A stretch of 64,000 bases of DNA, from assembly GCA_025738555.1 (NCBI GenBank), contig JAOVFP010000010.1:4723501-4787500 (forward strand), given 5' to 3'. Both the position numbers and the translations under genes were made by a program. The stretch is from Cyathus striatus (Eukaryota > Basidiomycota > Agaricomycetes > Agaricales > Nidulariaceae). Shown piece after piece: positions 13,130 to 25,500 of this stretch. Numbering within the stretch: position 1 is the stretch's first letter; every line of letters starts with the position of its first letter. The notes under the pieces were generated by a model, which saw only the letters and a list, made by a program, of their open reading frames with translations, was not told the DNA's origin and ran no database searches.

Positions 13130-16100
13130 ATGTCGCAGTGGGGCCAGCAGCAAGGCTTCCAATACCCTATGCAAACAGGTTATGCGGGAGCCGTTCCTCA
13201 ACCACCACAAGGTATTCCATTTCAGCAGCAGAATCCCCCCTTTCAACAGCAGCAGGGTGCCCAGTACCAGCAGAATCCCTCGTTCCAGCAAGGGGGAATG
13301 AATAATGGTGGTCTCATTCCTCAGATGACTGGGATGCCGACCCAGCGTCCACAAGGGTTTCCTTCTCAAGCACAAGCAGGGGGCACTGGTCCTGCATTTC
13401 TGCAGTCCCAACCTACGGGGTTTCCTGGAGCCAACTTCCAACAACCTAATCGATCCATTCAACATGCACCCGCAATCCCTCCTGTCCCTCAGATCCCTTC
13501 CCAGTTCCAGCAGTATACCTCTGGGAACAACTTTCTTAATCCATCATCTCAACAGCAGGCGCCTAATCGATTTCTCAGTCCTTCGCCAGGCCTTGGACAA
13601 GGGCTAATGCCACAGTCTACCGGTTTCCCTGGAAGATCCACTAATCAACCTCTAATTTCTCAAATGACCGGGTTCGTTGACCCCAGGCTTCAGATGATGA
13701 TGAACTCGTTTATGCCCGTTAATACCGCAGCTCCATACAACCCCGCGGGCCTTCCGCAACTTGTTCCTCAACAAAATTTGCAGCAATCTTTTCAACAGCA
13801 TAATGAAGCACAACAGGGTGCACCAACTCAGCAGTTTTCATGGGAGCTTACAAAGGCGGAAAAGAAGAAGTATAACGATCTTTTTAGAACTTGGGATTCT
13901 GGAAATACTGGTTTTATAGATGGACAAACAGCACTGGAAGTGTTTGGTGTAAGTGGATTGCCTAAGGATGACTTAGCTCGGATATGGTATGTTTTACGAC
14001 GTGCTTTTCGTATATTTCATGCTTATTACATACAGGACTTTGGCCGATATAGATGATCGGGGAAAGCTTAATATAGCCGAGTTCCACATTGCGATGGGTT
14101 TGATTTTTCGTCGTATGTATTATAGATATATTCTGTTGTCCTTGCTCTGATGACCCGTTCAGGCCTTAATGGAATGCCAATCCCCGATCGCCTTCCTCCA
14201 GAACTCGTCCCCCCCTCTGCCCGAGACCTTGGTTCATCAGTTGAAGTTCTCAAAGACATTCTGAAACATGAGACAGGTTCACGTTCTCGGTCACCACTAG
14301 GACTTGATCCCCAGGTTTCGCGATTGAAAAGTCGCACGTTTAACGGTTCTTCATCTTTGGAATCCGGTCGGGATGCAACCATCTACAAACACAGCGATGC
14401 TGAACCTCCTGGTGGCTTTTATAAACCAGCATCACGCCACATTAAGCGGGATGACGTGCGTTCGAGAAGTGAAGCTAATAGCCCTGCAGGTGACCTTTCG
14501 TACATCAAGAAGCAACTTGCTAATACAGCACATATGCTGGACCAAGCTGCAGAGGCAGAAGCTTCTAGGACTGTTGAAGATGAAGAACTTGACAGAGAAA
14601 TGGACGACTTGAAATATCGCGTAAAGAGAATGCAGGACGACCTCGAGTATGTATCGCGGGGACCTAAATCTGTTGCAAAGGATGAAGAACGCCGTAGGCT
14701 TGAAAGAGAGATACTTTTGCTTATGCATGAGCGTATCCCAGAGGTAGAAAGGCGTATGAAAGCACGAGATGAACGCAGAGATAAAGACAGGAGGCAGTGG
14801 GCTCGGGACCGTGATCGCACGAACGAGACTTTTGCGCGTTTTGATTATAGGGAGGAAGAGTCTTACTCAAGTCGATTCGACGAACGTGACCGTCCTTATT
14901 CCCGCGGCTATGATGAAGGTCGATCCTTCCGTGGTCATACTGCTAGCCCTCCTGTTCGTGATATTTCCCCTCGTGTGAAGTCGCCAGCAGTTTCCGTTTC
15001 TTCACCAACGCTTAAAGATTCTCCGACCGTGCCGGTTTCAAAGAATATTTCATCTCCCCCGCCTATAAGGAATAGTTCATCTCCTGCGCCTTTAAAGAAC
15101 ATGACCCTCGAAGAGCGACAAGCGTATGCTCGAGCCGAAGCTCAACGACGCATTCAAGCGAGAATGGCTGCTTTGGGTGTTACGGCTCCATCGTCACCTA
15201 GCATTGACACGACTGTGGAAGATCGTTTGCAGCAAGAAAAGAAAGAAGCTGAGGAAAAGGCTAGGCTGGCAGAAAAACAAGCAGAAGAACGCGAACGATT
15301 GAGAAAAGAACGACTAGAGCAAGAGAAAGCAGTGAAAGAAGCCAAGCCCGTTACACCATCGCCGACTGCTGCTGCAAAACTACCTGTTAATTCTACTGTT
15401 GCTACATCTCGTGACAGTGCTCCCACTGCCGTACCTCGTGTCGCCCCTCCGCCTCCCAAACCTCGTGTTCCTCCTCCGCCACGTCCAAGGAAAGCTCCAA
15501 GCCTCACCGTTGTTTCCCCTGCGGCTTCTTCCCCTGTGAATGAAACTGACCCTCTTGAAAATGAGTTGCGTGCTCGAGAGGAGGCCGCTCGGAAGCAGCG
15601 AGATGAGCAAGCGCGGCGATTACGCCTTCTAGAGGAACAGGAGGAGGCCGCCCGGCTTGAAGAGGAACGATACCACGCCAGGCTTGAAGCTCTCAAAGCA
15701 AAGCAAAGTAAACCAGATGTTGATGCCACATCTGACTTAAGTGCAGACAAGCGTCCATCACCTGCTATAGTCGAAAAGAAAATGGAATCTGACAAGGAAA
15801 AAGTGCTTACTTCCGTCGTATCTCCGGTCATTGAAAAGTCTACCAATCCGTTTAGTCGACTGCCAAAGGATGGTGGAAGTGCGTCAGTGAAGCCTGTAGT
15901 AAGTACTTCCAATGTTAATCCATGGACTCGACCCAGTGTATCTTCCAATGCAACAACACCGTCGATTAATTCCAGGAGTAACTATCAAACTGCCCCTTCC
16001 AGCAATGATGGTGATTGGGATGATGTTAAGGAAGTAGATGACGATTCGGATAGCAGCGACGACGAGGCGAGGAACTCCCGTGATGTCAGAGCAAACATTG

Positions 16101-17218
16101 CTCAGCAACTATTTGGAAATATGGTTCCTCGTTCCGAATCTGCGTCGCTGGATAAGTCTCCTTCATCGCCTCTACGTGCCACAAATGTAGGGGATCTCGC
16201 TCCACCGCCACCGCCACCGCCTGCACCACCTCAGCCTCAGCCTCAGCCTTCTGCCGTTACTGCTTCGTCGAAGCAAGAAACAGACTTCAACACATCAAGT
16301 GGACCTGGAAATGTTGGTGCTTTGATGCAATCGATTCAGGGCGGTATGAAGCTTCGCCCGACAAAGACCATAGACAAGAGTGCTCCTGCGGTTACTGGCC
16401 GAGTCCTCAGCGAGGATGCGAATCCTTCGCACATATCCTCGACCACCACCGTTCAGGTTCCTACAGGCGAGGAATTTTATGATTCTAAAAGCAGTAACCG
16501 TCAGTCGGTGGATTGGTTTGCGAATCGTGCAGCTGACACGGGTGCTCCATCCACTTCTCCGATTGTTGAGAAATTACTGTCAACTTTAGAAGAAGAAGAA
16601 GAAGAAGAAGCTATTCATTCTCCCGAGATACCTCCAGAGATTCGGATTTATGATGTAGCTCAAGTGGACATGAAGGATGATATCGACAAATCAATTAGTG
16701 AGTAAAAGGCCATATAACTTTGACATTTTCTTACGCGATTGATTGTACTATAGAATATCGAGTTCGCACTCTGTTTGCGTTTGAAAGCGAGAGTCCTGAT
16801 GACCTCTGTAAGTGGTGGTTTTTTCGAGACTCTTTTGAACGTAACTGATCACATAATGCAGCATTCGACGAGAACATTGTGCTCGTTGCAAACCCTTCGA
16901 AAAGTGGCAGTGATTGGTGGTACGGTACTAGAGTAAAAGATGGGAAAGCTGGATTGTTCCCGAAGACTTACGTTCAAGTGGCTGAACCAAGTAGGTGTCA
17001 GGTTTTAGGGAAGATAATTATAGTTGCTGACCATATTTGCTTCAGAGAAAGCACGGGCTATATTTTCCTATACAGCAAATAATGCAGATGAGCTCTCGTT
17101 CTCAGAAGGAACGGAACTGTCTATTCTAGATTCAAGTGAAGATGAGTGGTGGCGAGCAGAAGATGCAGGCATATCCTTTGTCGTTCCTGCGGCATACTTG
17201 GAGATTATCGAGGGTTAG
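13130..17218 (+). CDS. Pan1/intersectin-like endocytic scaffold (EH, coiled coil, WH2, two SH3)
   Basis: Adaptor linking endocytic coats to actin assembly. Six exons (13130-13986, 14036-14112, 14163-16697, 16754-16807, 16862-16990, 17046-17218) join in phase to about 1,274 aa. Residues 1-235 are Gln/Pro-rich with repeated PQMTG(M/F)P-type motifs. One EH domain lies at about 245-335 (LTKAEKKKYNDLFRTWD, LADIDDRGKLNIAEFHIAMG). A helical coiled region follows near 440-540, then a charged Glu/Arg segment and Pro-rich runs. A WH2-like actin-binding motif (LMQSIQGGMKLRPTKT) sits near 1030. Two SH3 domains close the protein (VRTLFAFE..DWWYG; ARAIFSYT..DEWWRAE). WH2 plus paired SH3 resembles basidiomycete intersectin-like Cin1 more than yeast Pan1. 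A second EH domain and a RhoGEF module are not seen. Confidence 0.88.
16588..16609. repeat. GAA trinucleotide run inside the scaffold gene
   Basis: A short in-frame run of GAA codons encodes an acidic Glu tract between the WH2 motif and the first SH3 domain. It is a likely site of length variation between strains. Confidence 0.7.
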
Positions 17219-17315
17219 TGATATTTGCAAATGTACGTATTGCCGAAATTATAAAATAAATACATGAATCGTAACTTGTAAATACAGATAGGACCGCATG
17301 AAAATATAACCATAA

Positions 17316-20300
17316 TTATGCATTGTACTCTACTATCATCGAATCCGGCCAGGGGGTGGAAACACCGCCAGTTGTGATATAATGTTTTGTTGGACTTCCG
17401 TGTAACTGCTGGACATAGCTGGTAAGATTCCCTGACAATCCGTCTGCCCGCTTGAGTCCTTTAAGACTTAGTATCTTGCCAACAATCGAGGGAACTGTTG
17501 CCTCAAAGAATTCGGTGTTTAACATTCTAAAAAAATTAGGCGAAATAACGGAAGAAAGATAGAATAACTCACCCTTGCTCTCCCACATTGTAAATTCCTG
17601 CCTTGCCAGTTGACCTAGAGTAGACCGCAGTTTTAGCCTCAGCTCCAAACTCTTGCACCTGAACGCAAAAGATAAGTAATCGGACTGTATTGATATACTT
17701 ATATGACGCACATCTAGGTTTGCCTTCACAATGCTGGCGAAGACACGCTGATTAGCTTTTACTCGCTGAGTTCCAACGTCAACATCTTTGGCTGCAGAGC
17801 GATATACTCCAGATACTGGGGGATTCAAGCCTGAAGCTGGATGTTACTACTAATCAAATCGCCATTCACAAGCGAACACTTACGTAGAGCTTCACGGATA
17901 TATACCATTATCTTGCTATTTGAGTCCTTATCTTTAGAAGTATAATTTTTTACAATATCGTCCCGCGCCTGCTTCTTATCGTCGGATAGATAGAAGTCCA
18001 CAACATGGACTATTGATTTTGAAAACAAAGCACTCGTAGGTACGACGGCAAGGAAGACAAGGGCGGCTAATTCCTTGTGGTCGTATTTCTTCCCCAGAGC
18101 CTTGTTAACAACCTTTAGGAACTTGTGACTGTGATAATCCTTTATCGCTTGATGATTATGGGCATCCTCCAACGAAACCTGTAGATATTTCAGAATTATG
18201 CCGACAACAAGAAAATTGAATACAAACTCCTGAGAGCTGATTAAAATGTTCATAAATAATATCATTGAATTCTTTAAATGTTTTCTGAGAAGATTCACGT
18301 AATCTCCAGTCGTGAATGGGATCGAGGTTAAGATAGACATAACGCGCGATGTCTGAAAACTCTTTGCATACATCATTGTCATTCCATCGTCCAGTCTGGA
18401 AGTTCACAGTCTTTATCGGTAATCCAGCCTAATGAGCTACATTTAAGATGACTATCGCGAGGGCGAAAAAAACGCACAATTTCCTGCGATATCCAGTGAA
18501 CAGGAATGAGGTTGATTACATCTTTGACAATATCAACAGATTTCGCTGCGCTGTCAACTTTGTAAAGGACTTGCTACTAAGCAGTTCTTCCGTCTTCTTG
18601 ACAAAGTACGACCCCAAGTCATCGAGAGAAATAGATGCTATGACTTTAGAACATCCATCTGCGACGTACGCCTTTGAGAGCACTGGTCAGTTAAGGAACC
18701 CAACTCTCCGTTGAAAGTACATACCGGTTCAACAGGATGAGATACGGTTAACAAGCGCTTATCATAAGGCGCTAAGAAGCTCGCCTCCTTTAGCACCTGC
18801 TGAACATCGGAGTAAGTTTCCGCATTTACTGTTTCAAGGTGAACTTGCGGTCGGGTCCATGTGTACTTGTTAACTAGTTCAGGGTGATGTTTTGAAAGGT
18901 TATCCTTCATATAAGCAGGATCAAGGAAAGGGAAATGGGCATATGCGGATCCAGTAGGATAATGGTCTGGAAGGGCGCGGAAGAGCAACTTAGTGAGCAT
19001 TCCACCATAAGAGCCATCTTGTGTATCATATTGACAATCTTGATAGCCCCATGATGTGAGATTGAAAGCTATGTTAAAATTAGTGCATGAACCAAATGAG
19101 CAGTTGAAAAAGCTAACGCGTGAAATCAACAGTCAAAAACCTGTCTCCTCTTGTCAAGCAAACTGCGTCCGCTAAAATTGCTCGGGAGATGGTGTATCCA
19201 GGACACAGTCCAGCACCAGGACCAGGCACTTTAGCTTCTTCAGCTTGCAGGCCAACATGGAGCTCAAGATTATCAATATCCTTGTAAAGCGCAGCGGCGG
19301 CAGTCTAAGCGAGATCAATAACTGTACGCCGGTGCTCACTATAAACACACATACGTGAATGTCCTTATTGGGATTCCACTCTGCAAATGAAGAGTACGCT
19401 AGGGGAATGTTAACAAAGTTATCCATACATTGGGAGGATATATTATCGCACGTTTAAGGCCCAAAAATTTTCTAAATTCGTTGAGCTATAATATATATAT
19501 TAGAATACGGTGCATAAATCAAACATTCTGGATCACATACTGAGCATGCGCCCCAGCTTCGCGATTGTTCGATACTCATGACTTCAATGACACGCAAAAC
19601 TTCGGGAATTCCGCGTGCTTGGAACGCCCCAGCGCGCCATTCTGTCGAGTTGTGTAGAAGCCTGGCAAGGTCATCATCGTTGAAATTGCCGTCGGGACCT
19701 CTAGCCAATCTGACATTGTTACTGTGTTTAAGTACTCTGGATTGCGATGTTTGTAAAGCACTAACCCATCAAAAGTCCATTCCCGCACGCTAGTTTTCGG
19801 GATCAAATATTTATGGGCTACATTCTTGAAGTCGTCAACGGTTAGCTACGAAACCGATGTCAGCAAAAGATGGGATGTAGCCGAAAGCGAATAGACCTTG
19901 CTGAAATCTTTGCCTTCGAAGTATTTACGGAATACATCCTCCGTCCACTTTGTATCTGAAGCAGAGAGCGTTGCATGCCATCTGTATAGAAGATTGAATT
20001 CCACAGATACGACATTGCCTTCTCCTCGAGGAGCAACTTCGTGATCAATATCACGCATAGACTATACGCAAGCGCTGTTAGAGCGAAAGAGATGCTGTTT
20101 GGGCGTAAACTTTACCATCAAAGGATCCAGGCGCCAGCTGCTTCCATCCCTCACGAGGCCAAGAATGGCACCGACATAATCTGCTCCGACAGCAAATGTC
20201 AATAATTACTTCACTAAAAAACGAAACATGTTCCGTACCACCCAGGATAATCTGCATGAAATATCCACAGTTAACCAAGCGAGAGCGATGGAATATTTCA

Positions 20301-21476
20301 TCATCTTGTTTCTGACGAGCTTCCGGGTCCTCCGGAGGAGGGAAACCAAGTTTCCGCGTTCATTGATGGCCAGGATCTTCTCCGCTATATACTATAATGA
20401 ATGACGTTAGAACTTTTAAACATGGGGGGTTAACTAATAACATACGTTGTGATTCCTGCTGAGAAGCACTAGTAATGCACAACTGGCAGGGGGCATAAGC
20501 AAAAGCCTGCTGTCGGCGAAGACATCTGGCCACAGTCTACCAGTTCCATCATTTCTTCGAACAGAGTTGACGTCGGCTTCAGAGCTTCCATATAAAATAC
20601 TCAAGTCCAAATAACTGCTGGCTTTGTTGATTGTCCAATTGTGGCTATCAGTGTTAAAAATACTGTGGATGACGAGGTCCGCAAACGCAAAGAAGAGAGC
20701 GGAAATACCACCGGGATGTTCTGTAAACTTTCCCTTTTCCTCCTGAGGAGAGTGTCGAAGACGAGACCAGGGTCGGGAAGCGCAGATAGGGGTACAAAAT
20801 TAGTGGAAGGAACTGAGCGCGCATACGGAGATCCAGCCTTTCCGAGAGATGGCAGAAGCGTGTTGTAGTTGGAGCCATCTGCTGAGCGGAATGCGTATGG
20901 CCTGAGTTGCTCGACCTGCGAAGTAGTTATTGAAGAATTGGAAGGTGGCAGGCAAAGGAAGGCAGTAGGCGGGTGGGGAAGATCTTTGTACACTGCGAGC
21001 AATAGTTTGGCATCAGCATTTGCCTCCGACAGCCAAATACACCATCATCGATCGCTTACGGAGGCTTATCACAAGCTGTTGAATCTTCGCCGCTGCCGCC
21101 TCGTCCTGCATGTTTGCCATCAACGTAAGCGCCTTCTCAAGCTATTCAACGTGTAAGCAGTTGTTCCGATACTACACAGTGTCATCCTTACCAACAGTTT
21201 TCGGTCGTCGATCCCTCTTCCACTAACGACACCCGAGACGGCATCAATGTAGGCGTTCTGCGAAACATTAGCAGTCGTCAGAGGCATACTATGGCTGCAA
21301 TCATATCCTACCAAATCTGACAACCGGAATGGGGGTTCTTTAAGCGACTTTGTCAATTTAGTGAGCGTCGATTCTGCGAGGTCGGCGACGTTATGTGCCC
21401 CATCTCTATCGTACGGTTCGTCCTTTTCATTTTCGAAGTCGATGAAGTTGGCAAGTGATTTGAGTGTTCGAAACAT
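17316..21476 (-). CDS. Psi-producing oxygenase (fatty-acid heme dioxygenase, Ppo/linoleate diol synthase family)
   Basis: Oxygenates linoleic acid to hydroperoxides used as developmental oxylipins and as precursors of C8 mushroom volatiles. The start MFRTLKSLANFIDFENEKDE is followed by the animal-peroxidase-like domain: FRSADGSNYNTLLPSLGKAG, YARSVPSTNFVPLSALPDPG, a distal-His segment DLVIHSIF, and the proximal heme/catalytic motif YRWH in EFNLLYRWHATLS. Then come VMSIEQSRSWGACSV and GPGAGLCPGYTISRAI. The C-terminal cytochrome P450-like half has RLNPPVSGVYR-type and KDVDVGTQRV segments. It ends after a many-exon structure in PDSMIVEYNA. At the P450 Cys-loop the sequence reads AGIYNVGEQGMLNTEFFEA, with no Cys. 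One base seems missing near 20735-20742 (LLRR to GKFTEHPGG). It converges on the scaffold gene, 97 bp away. Confidence 0.88.
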
Positions 21477-22750
21477 TGGCGATGAATTATTGACGTTGTT
21501 GACCGAGATTACAAATGAAACTTAAACTTGAGGAGGTTTTGGAAGGAGAGAGCTAGAAAGGATTGTTGGATATCTGACTGCATTATCGGTCTATATATAT
21601 TCCAACAGCATGGCTCTTGGGACTGCTTGGGACTGCCAATTAGAGATGGAAGCTATGTAAGCTCTACCTGTGCCTTGAGTGATGCAGAAGAAAATCGGTG
21701 TGAAGTGAAGTCCGACCGTCCAAGGCTGTTATTAGATCAGGGATGGACCAAGTTTCCCTAATCAGCACGTTTAATGGGGAAATGTGAAGGCGATGTGAAC
21801 GGGCTCTTCACGCGATTATCTTTATTCAGGTTCATAAGCCCAGCGTTCAAGATCGAGAACACATATGAAGGTTCTCCAGGCAACATAATGGTCGTCAGTT
21901 CACCCTTACTTGTGTAACTACATAGGCACCAGGGAGCATTGTCCTTAAAATTGTTGTTTCGTGGCACGCCCACCATTGGCGATGGGAACCATGATTCGAA
22001 CAGCCCTTCGATTGTTATCTACTAGCACCAAAATGCATTTTAGCACATCATAGACTTGTAGTTGTGCCACGCCTGTAGTTAAGTACTTACAACGTTCGGG
22101 ACCGTAATGGTATACTTAAGTAGATTGTAAACAATTATCCGCGTACAAAGCGGATCAACAAGTAAGCTCCAAGCCTCCATGCGTATGGAACGCAAGGGAT
22201 GGGCGTCGGCAAATACATCACATATAGAAGACTCTAAATCTCAACTCTGAACAAGCGAACCGTTGGGCGCTGCCAGTTACAGCCAAAACAAGCTGTTAGC
22301 AACTCTCAGATGATGATTTTCATTTAGTTAATCATGGGCACAAGAATGTGTCACAGCCCACGGTGTGCGGATGTAGTGGAGAAAGTAACTTCTCTACCAC
22401 GATACCACAGGGGACGAAAGAATTGGAAGTGAGCTCCCAGCCGACTGTAGCTTAACCAGCCGATGATATAGGATGGCGGAAGGAATCGAAGCAGGTAGTT
22501 ATTGTCGACCCAGGCCTTGGGAAAGGTGCAACAACCTCGTATATCCGGATGTAGCCAGGATGTAGCATATGATGAGCGTACACACCCATGAGATCTCCAC
22601 CTAATTTCTCCAAATAAAACAACATCAATCACAAATGGTGCATAGTGTTTCAAGCTCCAAAAATAACTACATGTTTCTCAGGAATATATGAAGATCATCT
22701 CGCTCCAACTTGGGGGGTAAATATTTGCAAGTCCTGGCAAGACGCCGGTA
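21477..22750. other. intergenic, no convincing gene
   Basis: 1.27 kb between the Ppo start and the cupin stop. It holds short AT-rich runs near 21,590 and scattered small ORFs. The longest, on the minus strand at 22351-22653, is Trp-rich and unlike any family I recognise, and it lacks splice partners. Part must serve as the Ppo promoter. Confidence 0.45.
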
Positions 22751-23546
22751 TCAAGTTAACAATCGTTCGTCAGATATCCTTCTTTTGTCACTGGTTGAGG
22801 ACGCCGGTGACGGCGTTACGATAAACGCGGAGAAACGGTCTATACTCTCAGACCCATTGTCAACGCCTCTGAACAAGTCTTCTAATGCCTCTTTGGACAA
22901 GTATTTGTGGTCTTCCCATTCGAATCCTGGCACGACAACTTCTGTGATAAGGCAGTTGATACTATCCCTCTCGGCATCCGTCTGGGCGCTTGTAAAGTCT
23001 TCCTGAAGAAGTTGGGACATCTTCCAGATGCCCGTGTCCACAAGGAGTTGCCGCGTCTCGCCGGCCGCAGTATTCGTGCCCATGATCTTCTTCTCGACCT
23101 TTGGAGGATTGCCTGGCGTTATTAAAGTATATTCTGCTCTCCTTGATGAAGAACATGATAAGTCTGCTCAGAAAACCCTCTGTGAAATTCTGAAAAGACT
23201 ATGAGGTAGAAAGCGGCCACTCACAACTGACTTATTCATATGAATATATCCCTTGGGATTGTCGTATGTCAGAAGGTAATATATTGAAGTCGCTAACGAG
23301 CGACTGGCATTTCCTTCTTCAATGTACCTGTCTATCATGTTCGCCCGACTGACAAAACATGGTCCTAAACACACCAGCAAACGGAGAGTACACATGTTCC
23401 TTCCTTTTGTCGGTTTCAATAAAGTAGCCTGCGGTGCTTGTTAAGTGTCTCGTCCAGTACTATACGTCAAACATACCTCCTTCTGGGTGAGCCTCTAGCT
23501 TTAGGTCGCGTATGAGCTGCGTATTGGTTTGCAGTATGTCAGACAT
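22751..23546 (-). CDS. Cupin superfamily protein, DUF985 type
   Basis: Small single-domain RmlC-like cupin of unknown substrate. The start MSDILQTNTQLIRDLKLEAH leads to the family signature HPEGG, split by a GTATGT intron, then YFIETD. Later exons give SLATSIYYLLTYDNPKGYIH and a YHVLHQG..YTLITPGNPPKVEKK core with cupin-type His. The C-terminal segment includes WKMSQLLQEDF, TEVVVPGFEWEDHKYL and LEDLFRG. About 200-230 aa, usual for the family. The frame breaks near 23137 between HQGE and EYTLITPG; one extra G would restore the consensus HQGEAEYTLITPG, so a sequencing error or a recent loss is likely. Related bacterial proteins are annotated only as cupins, so I do not assign a reaction. Confidence 0.8.
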
Positions 23547-24150
23547 TTATGGGAAAGGAATGGTAATGTCTGTAGATGTTCGGTGCAGAATGAACTTTGA
23601 AGATGGGGGGCTCCGGGGTGGGGGGATTTTTATCATATAAGTATGTTTTGTTATCGCGATATGCCCGACTCAGATAAGCTCTGAAACCGGGTCCAACGAC
23701 AGTCGAAACAATAATTGACGGTCATGATCAATAAGCGCTAAGCGCTAAGCAGCGGTGACCGACGGCAGAATGAAGAGATGTATCACGTATGCATGCAAAG
23801 TCAAACTAAGTGGTGGGCGGTTTCAATGGTGGTTTTACTAAGTAGTAAGCGCTGTAAACTCTAAGCGCCAAGCCCGTACGCGATGCATCCCCAACTTTCC
23901 AGTTTCCACCCACAAACTGTCCAGCTCCGACGCGTTAAGGACATCTATCACCATCAGCTTTTCATCAAATGCACAGCATCTTCTCCATCCATCATCGTCC
24001 CCGACACAGTTGTGACCCTACACCGCATCCCAGGCCTATATAATGCTCGTCTCGAAATGCTTCTGACTTTATCGTGGCTGCGCCCGACCTTCAACCTCAC
24101 AACCTCAGTGTTTAACCCACGTCTGTTGATCAGACCTTCATCAGCTCAGC
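23547..24150. promoter_or_regulatory. divergent promoter region, cupin / tetraspan gene, with TAAGCGC repeats
   Basis: 604 bp between divergent starts. The heptamer TAAGCGC and close variants recur at 23732-23752 (tandem), 23846-23853 and 23861-23869. A CT-rich leader precedes the tetraspan ATG. The role of the repeats is unknown. Confidence 0.45.
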
Positions 24151-25095
24151 ATGGTTTACGTCCGAACTCGCTTGTTCTGTTGCTGCCTTCCCGTAAGGTT
24201 TGGTGTCTTCGTGAGTATATATTTCATTCTTTTGTCAATTAAGCTGTATTCATTCTCCTTCTCAGGTGTTATCCATCTTAGGTTTGGCTGGGGGCGGAAT
24301 CGTATCCGTATATGGCTGGATCCAAGTCGCTAAACTGAGTACGTTGCTCCAAATTCATCGCCTTTCATCATTTCTGATAATCATAATGATTCAGAGCAGT
24401 ACCCGCTGGCGTTCAGTGACGAGGTCGCCCTCTACATACAGGCAATCTTGTTCACAATTCTGACTCTGGTATCGCTCTTCGGGTATGTCTGATGTTTCCG
24501 TGCTTCATAGCCATCTTTGCTGATCAACGGGTACCTACAACAATCAGCTTGATTGGCGCCTCAATCAAGAATATTGGCATGGTTGCTAGCTTCGCCACCT
24601 TCCTTGCGATCCATCTCTGTTTCAGCATTGGAATTGGCATCTACTCCCTGGTCGTGCTGTTCAAACAGAATACAGATGATGCCATCAGAGAGTGTATTAA
24701 TAGCACTGTCGACCAAACTACAAGTTTGGCTACGGCCACTCAAACATGTAAAGACGCTCTGAACATCGTCAAGGGCGTTACCGTTGCTGTCTACGTGGTT
24801 ACTTGGCTAGTCCAACTTTGTCAGTATCACTCTTAACACATCTCATGTATTTTTAAACTGACATATGTGTGTGCGCGCAGATGCCTATTTCATTGTAGAC
24901 AGGTATGCAAAACAGCTCGAGGATGAATTCGCGGCCCAGGATACGGAGAGAATGGTTGCTCAAATAAGCAGACCCATTCCCGCTGCTGTTACTACCTACG
25001 CCACTCCCAGACCCAACAATGGATACTCCTTCAATGAGCCACCTCACTCTTATGGAGGACAGTACCGTGCAGGAGGTCCCAGCACAGCTGTTTAG
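24151..25095 (+). CDS. Tetraspan (four-TM) membrane protein, unknown function
   Basis: Five exons splice in phase to about 240 aa. The N-terminus MVYVRTRLFCCCLPVRFGVF has a Cys cluster followed by a first membrane segment (VLSILGLAGGGIVSVYGWIQ). Two further hydrophobic segments follow (LYIQAILFTILTLVSLFGL; FATFLAIHLCFSIGIGIYSL). Next is a polar loop with Cys residues (DDAIRECINSTV, ATQTCKDAL), a fourth segment (VTVAVYVVTWLVQLY), and a cytoplasmic-looking Pro/Tyr-rich tail. This layout, with a larger Cys-containing loop before TM4, resembles tetraspanin-like proteins common in basidiomycetes. The CCG motif of true tetraspanins is not seen. Function unknown. Confidence 0.8.
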
Positions 25096-25500
25096 TTTGA
25101 CGACTTTATCGAGGTCACGATGTACTGAGGTTTCTACTTGTCTGCCTGGTGCAGGAAGGATGACTTATATTCGTACGTTTGGTTCATGATCATGTACTGT
25201 ATAAGATTGAGGATAATAATAACGATGTACGTTGTAACTTCGCTCTCCACACGAGCCTTAATGATATGTTCTGGCCCAGGGGCCTTCTACATACACATAC
25301 TTATGTTTAAGTTTCCGACTAAATTAAGAAACAGACAAGTACACGAATGTTTAAACTCTAAATGATTCCAGAATGTATTGAACAGAAAACAGTAAAGGCT
25401 ATAGATAAACTTATCTCATGTGGACTACACCAAACGCCCACTTGAACGTCACTATCACCGAACACCTAACTTCGTTTACAAATATTTATTTCCTTCATAT
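25096..25500. other. intergenic between convergent genes
   Basis: 405 bp of AT-rich sequence between the tetraspan stop and the Asn-tRNA synthetase stop. It should carry both 3' ends. No gene or repeat was recognised. Confidence 0.5.

Noticed and set aside
15154..15948. 264-codon antisense ORF in the scaffold gene
   Set aside because: It is the reverse strand of the Glu/Arg- and Pro-rich coding region; Ser/Arg-rich composition mirrors that bias.
22351..22653. 100-codon minus-strand ORF downstream of the cupin gene
   Set aside because: It is Trp-rich with no recognisable motif, no splice partners and no neighbouring exon in phase. Probably a chance ORF.
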